NCBI GenBank assembly: GCA_907163375.1
Contig: CAJQUW010007510.1
Span: forward strand, 62,001 to 126,000
Length of the DNA stretch: 64,000 bases
Source of the DNA: Prostheceraeus crozeri
Lineage: Eukaryota; Platyhelminthes; Polycladida; Euryleptidae
Reading direction: 5' to 3'
Part shown: in pieces, positions 29,492-39,984 of the stretch
Layout: every line of letters starts with the position of its first letter
Position numbering within the stretch: position 1 is the stretch's first letter
The notes under the pieces: model-generated
Databases searched by the model: none
What the model was told of the DNA's origin: nothing
Seen by the model: only the letters and a program-made list of their open reading frames with translations
Program-made: the position numbers and the translations under genes

Positions 29492-30184
29492 CTAGCTGTT
29501 TTTAACAGCATCTAGCTGTTCTTTATTTCCTTTATAATTTTTCTTTAATTCATTTTCTAAATTGATTTTAAGAGTTTTCATTTCATCAACTTTTTGATTA
29601 AGTGAGTTTACTTCATTTATTATTCTATTCATCTTTTTCATTTGTTGAGTTATTTTAGAACTTAATTCATCAACACTTTTTTGGAATGTAGCTTGTAACT
29701 TATTTAAATTTTGAAAATCTTTTTTAGGAAATTTTTCTAAATCATTTTCTAATTGTTCTTTTAATAATTGTATATGTTGTTTATTTTTAATGACTGCAGA
29801 TTTTAAGTTTATAGAAAGTAATATTAAAATTTTTGATTGTTCAGAAATCTTTTTAAAAAGTTTTGCTATATCTGCTTCTAGCTCTCTATCCTTTTTATCA
29901 AGTTTTAACAATTTTTCGTTTAATGATTTGTCATTAAGTTTTAGCAACTTTAATTCATTCATCAGTGGAAGCAAAACATCATTTATATATTTTTCTTTTA
30001 AGTCATTGATTTGTGTATCAACATATTGTATATATGTTAACTGTGTATTTTGTTGCGGAAGAATAGAAAGATGTAATGGACCAGATAAAACGTCTCCAGT
30101 TTTCATGATATAATTTTCTATTTCTATTTCTGATTCACGATTATTCGGGATATATGCACCGCCACCAACATTTGGTAACAACAT
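29492..30184 (-). CDS. fibre-like coiled-coil protein of Polinton
   Basis: A frame of 230 codons starts MLLPNVGGGAYIPNN. Residues about 25-45 read NYIMKTGDVLSGPLHLSIL, the TGDxxSGPLxL pattern common in trimeric viral tail and fibre proteins. From residue 60 onward it is a long coiled coil (heptads around LMNELKLLKLNDKSLNEKLL, then several more to the C-terminus). Position between the capsid cluster and PolB fits an accessory structural protein, perhaps a spike or fibre. No knob domain is present. The frame is open along its length. Confidence 0.55.
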   Translation of the reverse strand: MLLPNVGGGAYIPNNRESEIEIENYIMKTGDVLSGPLHLSILPQQNTQLTYIQYVDTQINDLKEKYINDVLLPLMNELKLLKLNDKSLNEKLLKLDKKDRELEADIAKLFKKISEQSKILILLSINLKSAVIKNKQHIQLLKEQLENDLEKFPKKDFQNLNKLQATFQKSVDELSSKITQQMKKMNRIINEVNSLNQKVDEMKTLKINLENELKKNYKGNKEQLDAVKNS

Positions 30185-30260
30185 TTTTTAACAATAATAA
30201 AGTAATTTTTTTAAAAAGTAATTATTTTTTCTAAAAAATGTTCGATGCAATAAATGAATC

Positions 30261-30611
30261 TTGGAGAAAAAGTTTCACGATAAAAATTTCAACGATGAAC
30301 GTTTATACGATAAAATGTATGAAATAGAACATGTGCCAGTTTTAAAAGATTATCGTCATCCTACAAATCCTCTCACACCAAAACAAGAAGTTAAATTTTA
30401 TTTTCACCATAAATATATGCAATTTGTAAAAGATTATAAAATAAAACACGGTATATCAAAATATACTAAAACAAATGATTTTCCACTATGTTTAAGAAAT
30501 TTCCGAGTATTTTTGGCATACAATAATATATGTTGGTTAATTAATAAAGATAATTTAACAGTTTATGATCTAAAAACATTGAAGCAATTAAATCTTCCTC
30601 CCTTTATTTAA
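30261..30611 (+). CDS. unknown Polinton small protein
   Basis: A 116-codon frame, starting MEKKFHDKNFNDERLYDKM, lysine- and tyrosine-rich with no recognised domain. It lies head-to-head with the fibre-like gene, about 80 bases apart, and ahead of PolB. It probably belongs to the PolB-strand unit. Confidence 0.45.
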   Translation: MEKKFHDKNFNDERLYDKMYEIEHVPVLKDYRHPTNPLTPKQEVKFYFHHKYMQFVKDYKIKHGISKYTKTNDFPLCLRNFRVFLAYNNICWLINKDNLTVYDLKTLKQLNLPPFI

Positions 30612-30710
30612 AAAAAAAGATTATAAGATTTTCTAAAATTTATAAAATCTAAAATTTATAAGATTTTTTGAATAAAATAAAAAAGACAATTTTTTCTAAA
30701 AAATTAAAAA

Positions 30711-33700
30711 ATGGAAAAGTTTTATTGTGTCTTATGTGAAAGAAAGTTGCAAACAAAAGGAAGTTATCAACCCTTTTTAAAAAGCAAAATGCATTTACAA
30801 AATGTAGATCGAGCTAATGAAGAAAATATATCAAAATTGAATAATTATAAAAACTATCTAGAAACATTATCTACTGATATAAAAGTTAAAAAAATATTTG
30901 ATGATTATTCACATTCGGCATATAAAATGTTTTTAATAGTGAAGATGAACATGTAACAGATGGAAGATATCTATTTAGCGACACTGATGAATTTAACGAA
31001 ATAGATGAATTTGATGAAGCTATAACGGATATAAAATATTTATTTGATGAGTCTGTTGAACACAATGAAACCGATGAAACTTTTTATGATGTATTAACAA
31101 ACTTTTTCAAGATATTTAATAAATCTTTCAGATGTTATATGAATGTAGAAGTACTTTATACAAAAAATGGACATGATGGAATTCCTGAAGAAATAATACA
31201 AGGACATTCTACAAATTCACAAGAAATTCATAATGTAAATGATATACAACCCATATTTGAAATAATGATAAATAAATTAGAAAATTGTATAATTGAAGGC
31301 CAGTTACGTGAATCTGGTTGGAGATTTGTCAAAATAATATCTAAGAAAATAGTTATTGACAAATATAGAAATAATACTGGTGGTAGTTACATACCCCTTC
31401 CTTTCAGTTCACCACAAATGATCAACATAAAAAATGAAGATGATTATGGTTTTCTGGGGAGTGTTATAGCACATTTACATCCTGCAAAATATCACAAAGA
31501 AAGACTAAGTCATTATAATAAAGAATACATAAATGAATTTGATCTCTCTGATGGCTTATATGAAATTCCATATGATTATAATAGGTTAACAAAGTTTCAT
31601 AAAAAGAATAAAAATTTAATAGAAGTAAATGTTTTTGAATTAAATGTGAAATATGTTTCTATTGGTGATATTACTCCATTTTACTCAGATTCAAAAAAAG
31701 TTTATTAGAATAATAAAAATTTATGTCAATCAGAAATAGTATATAATAATAGAGGAAATTACATGCATCATGATATTTTTTACCAAGGAAATATAATATG
31801 TACTGAAAAATTTGAAATTGTTAAAACATTATCACCAATAATGATTAATCATAATAATTATAAAGGACGTAGTTTTAATTATGATTATGATTCCAATTAT
31901 TCATCTTTATTGTCAGAATATCATCAAAAATCACAAATTTTAAATAAAATTATATCAGAATGTAAAACAGATTATTTTCAACAATCAAAAATGTTACTAC
32001 AAGAATATCTCCATAAATATAAAATTAAGATAGAAACAATTCGAGAATTAAATGAAGAATTAAATGAAGAAAATAAAGAATTAAATGAAGATAAAAAAGA
32101 ATCAAATGAAACCAATCAAAAAATAAATGTATGTATTAAAAAATGTCGCCAACATTATAATGAACATTTTAATAATGAAAATAATTATCAGTTAGAAATA
32201 TTAAATCAAAATTCACAACAGTATACATTTTATCTTACAAGATATGTCGATTTAACACATGAAATATATCAAGATGAAATTGAAAAAATAAAACAAACAG
32301 AACAATCAGCACAAGCGAATATATTATATTATCAGGGACATTTCATATTGTGTAAAGATGTTTCTATATTTACCTAAACTTCAGATAATGCTAATTTTCC
32401 ATGTCTCCAGTGTATGACGAGCTTTAGAATTAAAGAAGAAATGAAGAGACATTTGGAGAATTGTCAACAAAATGAAGCAGTTGAAAATACTTTTCCTAAA
32501 GATGATTCTTTAATATATAATTGACATTATTTCAAAAATAAATCATCCAAATGGATTATATAGAGGTGCAGCACATAATTCTTGTAATCTTAATGCTAAT
32601 AAATTTAAATATAACTGTGTTTCTTTCTAATTTTACAATGGTCCTAAATATGATTTCCATTAAGTAATGAAAGATTTATTTTCATCTGAAAAATTTTTTA
32701 ACAACAGCAAATAGATGTACTATGTAAACAAGAAGAGGAATATTTTTCAATGCAATCAGGTTGTATTAGAATTTTAGATGCATTTAGATTTTTTACTCCT
32801 TATTCATTAGATCTTATGGGAAAACCTTTGAAACCTGAACAATGTAAAATATTAAATAAATATAATTTAAAACCTTTAAAAGGCATATTTCCATATGAAT
32901 ATTTAACTGGAGATATAAATAGAATAAATGAAATAATGAAAGAACAAAAACTTCCTCCAATAAAAAAAATTCAAATCAACATTAAAACAATCACAATTAT
33001 CTGAAGAAGATTATTCAGAAGCTGAAAAAAATTGGAGAGAGCTAAATTGTAGAATATTGTATGATTATACAATGAAATATCTTCAGATAGATGTATTAAT
33101 CCTTACTGATGTTTTTGAAAACTTTCGTGACATGTGTTTAGAATATTATGGAATAGATCCATTTTATTGTTATTCTACACCAGGTTTAACATGGTTAGCA
33201 GGTTTAAAACATACTGGTGTTGAACTTAAACATGATACAGAAAATACATATGATAAATTATTATTTTTTGAATCTGGGATTAGAGGTGGTGTTTCATCAG
33301 TTTTAGGTAATAGATATGTTAACTGTTATAATTAGAAAGTAAATCCTGATAATTATGGAATATATAAACCTTTATCTCCAGAAGAAAGCGATCAGTTTAT
33401 AAAACTGTTTAATCAAAATATTGAAGGACTTATATCAAATGAAGAGAGTCAAGCAGCAGTTGATGAATTCATGAGAGAAACCTATTTGTTATATTATGAT
33501 TTTAATAGCTTATATTCTTCTTGCATGATGTAAGAATTACCAACAGGTGAGATGGAATAGTGTAATATTCTTGGTTATCAAAAAACACATGATGGCGTTC
33601 ATAATTATGGTTATATATATGAAGTTGATTTAGCATATCCTGATGAAATAAAAGATGCAACAAAATATTTTCCTTTCTGTCCCGAAAACAAAATTCCCAA

Positions 33701-34560
33701 TATAGAAGATTTTTCAGATTATCAAAAATCTTTAATTCCTAAGAAATACAGACCAACAAAAAAACTTATGTTAACACAAAATAATAAAGGAAAGTATGTT
33801 GTTGAAGGAAAAATGCTCGATTGGCATTTAGAACATGGGATGATTCTCATTAAAATACATCGAAAACTATTTTATCAAAAATCTAGGTGGTTAAAAAATT
33901 ATATAGAGATCAATATTGAAAAACGTAAAATAGCTAAAAGAAATAAAGATGATTTTGGAAACGTATTCTTTAAATTAATGAATAATGCATTTTGTGGTAA
34001 GACTTAAGAAAATGTGCGCAATAGACAAAATATTGAAATAGTTTATGATAAAGATAGGTTTCAAAATTTAACAAAGAAACCTACATATAAAAGAACTACT
34101 AGATTTAGTGATGAACTATGTGCTGTACATTTACGTCGAATCAGCGCAAAACATGATAAGTTTAATTTTATTGGATTCACTATATTAGAATTAGCTAAAC
34201 TATTTATGTATAGATTTATATATGATTATTTAGCACCTGCTTATGGCAAAAACTATAAATTACACTTTACAGATACCGATTCTGTTTTCTTAGAATTAAC
34301 AATACCGCATAATTCTTCACTTGATGAAGAAATTAATAAAATAAAAGATATCATTCATCCTTCTGATTTATGTAAGGTAAAAGATGAACTAGAAGGAAAT
34401 GAAGAGTGCATAACAGAAGCTATATTTTTAAAATCTAAATGTTATTGTTATAATACAAATAATAATATTAAAACACATAAAACATTAAAAGGAATTTCAA
34501 AGGCATCAGTGTCTAACCAAATAACATTTCAAGATTATAAGAATGCATTATTAAAATAAT
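30711..34560 (+). CDS. protein-primed DNA polymerase B of Polinton (fossil)
   Basis: Coding remnants along 3.8 kb. An N-terminal C2H2-like finger (FYCVLCERKLQTKGSY ... KMHLQN) comes first, then the N-terminal domain with RESGWRFVKIISKKIVI and GGSYIPLPF, a glutamate-rich helix region near 32040-32110, the exonuclease region with KYLQIDVLILTDVFENF, GIRGGVSSVLGNRYV, palm motif A (LLYYDFNSLYSS), motif B (MNNAFCGKT) and motif C (LHFTDTDSVFLEL). This is the order of protein-primed family B polymerases that replicate linear genomes. Many breaks; inactive. Confidence 0.88.
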
Positions 34561-34812
34561 AAAATAAAAACAGCATGTAGTTATAGACTTAATTCAAAGA
34601 AACATAAAATGTATTTAAAAGAGGAACATAAATTGGCATTAGATTCATTTGATGATAAATGAAAAATTTTACCTGATGGAATAACTACTTTACCTTTTTA
34701 AAATTTATTATTATTATTTAGAAAAAATCTAGAAAAAAAATTTATTATTTAAATCAGTCAAGAAGAAAAACAATTTTTATTATTTAAATCAGTCTAGAAG
34801 AAAAAAAAATTA

Positions 34813-35570
34813 TCACTCCACGAAAATATTTTCTATCTCAAACCTCAAACGCCTAGTCGGGACGAAGCCAAGCAATTGTTCGAGAACTCTATCATTAATT
34901 TTTTTATCAATATTAATTGTAATGAAGCCATAATCTTTTGACCAAGCATTGCTACACGATTGTTTAAATTCATCTTTATTTCTTACGCATAAATCTCTTA
35001 ACAAATCACTTAAGTTTCTTGCATTTATTTCAAATAGTATGAATATATTTGCATTCTTTCTAATAACACTTCCATCTAATGAATACATACTTTGTGTTAA
35101 ATAAAAAACACTACAGTTATTATGTCTACCTCTTGTGAAATAATTTCTCTGAACTGACTGATTTCTATCATTAACACAATCATCAAAAATTACACAATGT
35201 TTCATTGCTTTATTTAGTTTACAGGGATCTTGCATATTACCACTATCATCTATTAACTGTATCTTTATATGGTTAATTTTATTGGATTCCACTAACTGAT
35301 TATTTTTTGCTGCTTCTTCACACCACGAACTTATTTCTTCTTCATATTCAGATTTTTCGTATTCTTCGAATAGAGAAGCAATTGCTGTTTTTTAAGATTT
35401 TTTTAAATCCATATTTTAAAAATTGATAGACGGGTTGTTCTGCTGTTGTTGCATAAATTATAAGATTGTTATAATCCAAAAAAAATTGGAGTCGTTAAAA
35501 TTTTAAATAATAAATATGTTTTTCCACATCCTGATCTTTCACAAATAACTGACAAAACTTTATTAGATAA
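34813..35570 (-). CDS. Polinton packaging ATPase (FtsK/HerA type, fossil)
   Basis: The minus strand near 35490-35550 has a Walker A stretch, ERSGCGKTYLLFKIL, and further on a Walker B-like CVIFDDCVND, followed by RHNNCSVFYLTQSMY (sensor region) and FILFEINARNLSDLLRDL. This is the A32-like/HerA ATPase that pumps DNA into capsids in Polintons and related viruses. The 3' end lies face to face with the end of PolB. Broken copy. Confidence 0.85.
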
Positions 35571-35679
35571 ATTTGGATGATGATTAAATTTAAGTTTTTT
35601 TTATTTAATGGGGGCACTTCACTCATTTTTTAATAAAAAAATTTTATTTTTTTTTAAAAGAAGAAGAAGAAGAAGAAAA

Positions 35680-37903
35680 TTAAACTTCTCTAACCAAAAG
35701 ATCTATCATAATCTCTTCACCTCCAAAATTTATTTCTTGTCCTTTTTCATCAGTGATTCTAATGCCAATGTTGTTAATAGTTTTTCTTGTAATAGGGAAA
35801 TATATTAATGTTTGTGGAAATACATTTAATCTATGACCAATGGGTACAGTAAAAGCTGGAAAACTGAATATTGAATTTGACAATTTACCATTTATATATC
35901 CTCCTTCAATAATGTCACAATGTACAACAATTGAATTTATTTCAGTTATTTTTGGAATCTTCTCACCTAAATGATAACCTTGACTATAGGTTTGTTTATT
36001 AAATCCTAATAGCTTTGACAATGATCTATCATGATTAAAATCAACTTGATGATTTTCGTCTAAAGTAAGAGAAAATTTATTAAAGAATAACACCAAGGTA
36101 TTCATGATGACCCGATATATTTCGCCGGTTCTAGACGTGGGACACACCGGAATGAATGCTGACAGAAGCGTAGTGAACATCGTTATAGGTTAACACGTGA
36201 CAAGAAGTAAAAATGAATTCTAAGGTAGAAAATAATGTCAATGCGGATAATACTGATAGACAGAGTGCAGAGTAATACATATAAAAGCACAAAAAAGGGA
36301 GAAAGAAGCTAAAGAAAACACCAGAGAAGTCACCAAGGCAGCAGTAAGCTAATGACAGTTTCTTTTTGAATGCACAAGTCAGGTTGTTTTACACTGATAA
36401 AAAGTGCTTCCAAGACACACAAATGCAGTCTTCCGTGACATCTCCTCAACACAGTAAAGCATGACTTCGCTGGCTTTGATGGGGTACATTGCTGTAAATG
36501 ACGAGTGATGGCTCTTGCAGCTTTGGAACGTCGGTCCCCGTTCAGCAACCACCGTGGCACATGCTCAGAAATCCTTTGAGATAGTCTCCTCTCTCTCTAT
36601 ACATATATATATAGTATAATATAACTATATAAATACTTATATTTATATATTTATAATATATAAATACTATATATATATATAGTATTTTACGCTCCCATGA
36701 TCCACAGTTTGGACCGAAGAAGAAGATCATCACACTTCGGGTCCCATTCAAAGGAGATGTGTTGAACAACTTCATCAAACGGCAACTAAGACAGGACGTA
36801 AGCGCGGTTTACTCTACCGTGGAGCTGCGGGTGGTTCCAGTGACTAAACCACTCTTGTGCCAGAATCCCAAAGATAGAATCCCATTGTACACCGAATCTA
36901 ACGTACTGTACCAGTTCAACTGTACTTGCGGTAGCAAGTATGTCGGTTGGACAGAGAGGAGACTATCTCAAAGGATTTCTGAGCATGTGCCACTGTGGTT
37001 GCTGAACGGGGACCGACGTTCCAAAGCTGCAAGCGCCATCACTCGTCATTTACAGCAATGTACCCCATCAAAGCCAGCGAAGTCATGCTTTACTGTGTTG
37101 AGGAGATGTCGCGGAAGACTGCATTTGTGTGTCTTGGAAGCACTTTTTATCAGTGTAAAACAACCTGACTTGTGCATTCAAAAAGAAACTGTCATTAGCT
37201 TACTGCTGCCTTGGTGACTTCTCTGGTGTTTTCTTTAGCTTCTTTCTCCCTTTTTTGTGCTTTTATATGTATTACTCTGCACTCTGTCTATCAGTATTAT
37301 CCGCATTGACATTATTTTCTACCTTAGAATTCATTTTTACTTCTTGTCACGTGTTAACCTATAACGACGTTCACTACGCTTCTGTCAGCATTCATTCCGG
37401 TGTGTCCCACGTCTAGAACCGGCGAAATATATCGGGTCATCATGAATACCTTGGTGTTATTCTTTATATACAAAGTGATATCCATCAAAGGCGTTTTCAA
37501 AATCTTAAAATTTATTAACTGCCGGCTCAACTGCAAAATGTAATTGTTTCTTATCTTTAAATGGTATACCTAAATGTCTCTTAATTTCATTTGATATTGA
37601 TTCAACTTCGTAAGAACCAGGAAGAAAAGTTAGTATTTTCCATGTTTTACCTTTATCAGTAGAATATCTAAATTGATCATTCACATCTTTGATAACGTTT
37701 TGAATAGTGTTAAATGTGGAGAAACTAGTCAATGCAATTTGATAATTTTTATTTTGTTCCAAATGTAGAATGGGTTCTAAATTACAAGTGTGTGATGAAG
37801 TAGTTGTTACAATTTTTAACGTCGTACTAAATTTTGATGAACCCAAAATCTCTGTTAGATTTTCTAAAAGATTATTAGTTTTGTCTAAATCTGCTGAACA
37901 CAT
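35680..37903 (-). CDS. penton-like minor capsid protein, split by insertion (fossil)
   Basis: The N-terminal part (37470-37903; MCSADLDKTNNLLENLTEIL, NYQIALTSFSTFNTIQ, TFLPGSYEVESISNEIKRHL) and the C-terminal part (35680-36120; with IVVHCDIIEGGYINGKLS and FPQTLIYFPITRKTINNIGI) look like two parts of the Polinton minor capsid (single jelly-roll penton). The Penelope-like element at 36081-37466 sits between them. Penton proteins cap the fivefold vertices. Broken by that insertion and other changes. Confidence 0.65.
36081..37466 (+). mobile_element. Penelope-like element in inverted double form, within Polinton
   Basis: Two near-identical arms of about 515 bp (36081-36598 inverted, 36953-37466 direct) surround an AT-rich core with alternating TATA repeats (36600-36690) and the unique part of a GIY-YIG frame. 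The plus-strand frame 36759-37217 has YQFNCTCGSKYVGWTERRLS and RISEHVP, the GIY-YIG signature of Penelope-like elements; the left arm encodes the same C-terminus on the minus strand. Outer ends carry GCCGGCGAAATATATCGG-type hairpin sequence seen again at 61760. Partial inverted tandem copies are typical of this class. The reverse transcriptase is missing. Confidence 0.85.
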
Positions 37904-37945
37904 TTTTTAGTTAAAATTTTGAATAAATATTTTTTTATAAAAAAA

Positions 37946-38584
37946 TTAAAAACAACAACATATTTCAGCTATACTTTTATAATCCTCTTCATTTAGAATC
38001 TTCTTCTCTAACAGTCTTTTCAATATAGCATGAATTTCATTGAAACTAGAATTATGTCCTTCTTTTATTGCAGATGTTAAAATGTTTAATCTATTTAGTA
38101 ATTCGTGTGGATCATCTGGTAAAAATACAGTTGTTTCTGTTTTAAAACCTTTTCCTACTTTAACTCCCGTTGATAATAAATTTTCTAATTGTTTATAACG
38201 TCTAAGAGATTTTGCTGCACCAACTCTATCTAACATAGATTTATATTTTATAAGATCTTCTACAGCATAATTTTTTAAATCTGCTCCTCTTAAAAGATCA
38301 ACAAAATTTCTATCTAAACTAATAGGTGATTTATCTGGCGTAAAAATTAACCCCCGTAAAGGTTGTGGAAATATTTCTTTTTGTCCGAGATAAAATCTAG
38401 GTATTGTTTTTCCATCTATAAATGAAATATAATGTTCAAATTGCATAGATTTTGGTAATTTCTTATTAATGTTTGATTCTAGTAATCCATAGTCATCTAA
38501 TATAGTTTTGTGACCTGGATCTGTTATATTAATTTCTTTATCATTATTTGTAAGTTCTTTTTCAAGAGTTTTAAATGGTTCCAT
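37946..38584 (-). CDS. unknown Polinton protein, 212 aa
   Basis: A frame starting MEPFKTLEKELTNNDKEINI, with YISFIDGKTIPRFYLGQKEI, DKSPISLDRNFVDLLRGADL and a C-terminal helical part ending EDYKSIAEICCCF. Proteins with similar LIFTPD/PISL segments are common in Polintons and of unknown role. A short coiled-coil frame (38612-38760, MDKIKADNQKRIQQLDELI) lies just upstream and may belong to the same gene. Confidence 0.5.
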   Translation of the reverse strand: MEPFKTLEKELTNNDKEINITDPGHKTILDDYGLLESNINKKLPKSMQFEHYISFIDGKTIPRFYLGQKEIFPQPLRGLIFTPDKSPISLDRNFVDLLRGADLKNYAVEDLIKYKSMLDRVGAAKSLRRYKQLENLLSTGVKVGKGFKTETTVFLPDDPHELLNRLNILTSAIKEGHNSSFNEIHAILKRLLEKKILNEEDYKSIAEICCCF

Positions 38585-38766
38585 AGTTTTTTCAAAATCA
38601 GTTTTTACTTGCTAGGTTTGCTGCATTTTTTCAAACATAACAGATTGAATACCAGCTTTTATCATTCTATGCTGAGTATGATTTTCTTTCATAATATTTT
38701 TTTGTTTTATTAACTCATCTAATTGTTGGATTCTTTTTTGATTATCAGCTTTAATTTTATCCATTT

Positions 38767-39522
38767 TTAAAAAATAATATTTGAATTTTGTGGTAACATT
38801 GGTATACAACAAAAACATTTTAGTGAACAAATTATTTTTTTATTGCTTTGTTGTCTGACATCTTTTCGTCTAAAGTTTTGTTTAATAAAGTTTTGCTGAA
38901 AGTTTCGCTTAATGCTTTTAGCTCTTCTAAAAAAAACTTTATCAGTTTCCTCAATAGAAGTTTTACCATCATTAGAAATTTTGTCGAGCTGTTTATTCTT
39001 ATCATTAAATGACATTTGATTTGCTTCATTAGCTATTTGATCAAATTTTTCAATCTCATCTAACGTAATAACATTATCATCACATACTCTTTGAAAGTAG
39101 TAATGTAATTTGTCATAGACTTCTTTAATATGTAAATGTTTAGTTTTTAATGATTTTCGTTTCTTAGTAATTAAAGATTTATCTAACATTGTAACAAGTG
39201 AAGTTGTAAAAACACCCGTGGCTGTTAAAGCATTAGCAACTACTGGAATTACTAAAACACCTGAAGATATAACAATTGTTAAAGCACATAAAGAAACTGT
39301 TCAGAATATGCCAATACCTTGTGTTACATTCTTAACTTTAGACCATCTCTTTCTTAATTTATCATAATGCTCTAATCTTAATAATAACTGAGATTCCTTA
39401 TCTTTCATATACCTAACTCTATCTTTGTGTTTTTCTTTATTCAATTCAGTTATTTTTAATTGTGATAACGAAGGATATATTCTCGTCGCCGTCGAGGTTT
39501 CTTCCACTTCTGAGGTTTCCAT
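38767..39522 (-). CDS. Polinton protein starting within the right TIR (fossil)
   Basis: Coding remnants on the minus strand: the TIR-borne start METSEVEETSTATRIYPSLS with a charged helix (39301-39522), a hydrophobic stretch at about 39190-39300 (VISSGVLVIPVVANALTATG) and a charged C-terminal part from 39189 (MLDKSLITKKRKSLKTKHLH, then an EF-hand-like acidic stretch VITLDEIEKFDQIANE). A single membrane segment is likely. The left TIR contains the same start followed by unrelated sequence. Unknown function. Confidence 0.45.
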
Positions 39523-39978
39523 TTTTTAAAGAAATATTTTTCCCCTAGACTTATTTCAAATGAATTAGAGGGTTCTTAACCTGGTTTAGACATAAAAATG
39601 ATTAAAAATTCATAAATTTAGGGATAATTGGGGTTATTTTAACTACTCCTAAAATTACCAATTTTTCTGATGTTGTGTCCTGGAACGGTCATGATTTGAG
39701 CAAGAAGATAATTATAATCTCAAATTTGAGATTCTTAACTTTTATGATTTTCGGTGTCCTGGAACGGTCATGATTTTCAAGAGAAAAATCATAATCTCAA
39801 AGTTGAGATTTTGAAAAATATTGAAAAATTAGGTATTTTAAATAACGCCTAAATTTATGAATTTAGGTCTTCATAACCTGAAAAATGACCAAATCTTCTT
39901 AAATTTAGTCGTTCTTTTAAATACGAAAAAATTTGAGAATTTTGTGTCCTGGCCTGGAACGGTCTTCTTCCTTATATT
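39364..39978 (-). repeat. Polinton right terminal inverted repeat
   Basis: This is the inverse copy of 22756-23289 with about 85 extra bases: the GACCGTTCCAGGACA motif plus its neighbouring palindrome appears three times here and twice on the left. It ends CCTTATATT before the AAGCAT duplication (39979-39984). Confidence 0.92.
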
Positions 39979-39984
39979 AAGCAT

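Larger units (their letters stand above)
22756..39978 (+). mobile_element. Polinton/Maverick element inside Gypsy (fossil)
   Basis: A 17.2-kb element with inverted terminal repeats (534 bp left, 615 bp right), termini AGTATAAGGAAG and its near-complement, and an exact 6-bp target duplication. It encodes the Polinton set: adenovirus-like protease, retroviral-type integrase, double-jelly-roll major capsid, a fibre-like coiled-coil protein, protein-primed PolB, FtsK/HerA packaging ATPase and a penton-like minor capsid, plus unknown small proteins. It is strongly AT-rich compared with the flanks. It carries later insertions (a Penelope-like element, a hairpin cluster and probably DNA at 23.3-24.85 kb) and has many breaks, so it is an old, inactive copy, yet younger than the Gypsy element it split. 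Confidence 0.95.

Noticed and set aside
36600-36690. Replication origin in the AT palindrome
   Set aside because: It is an alternating TATA simple sequence at the centre of an inverted Penelope copy, a usual product of such insertions.
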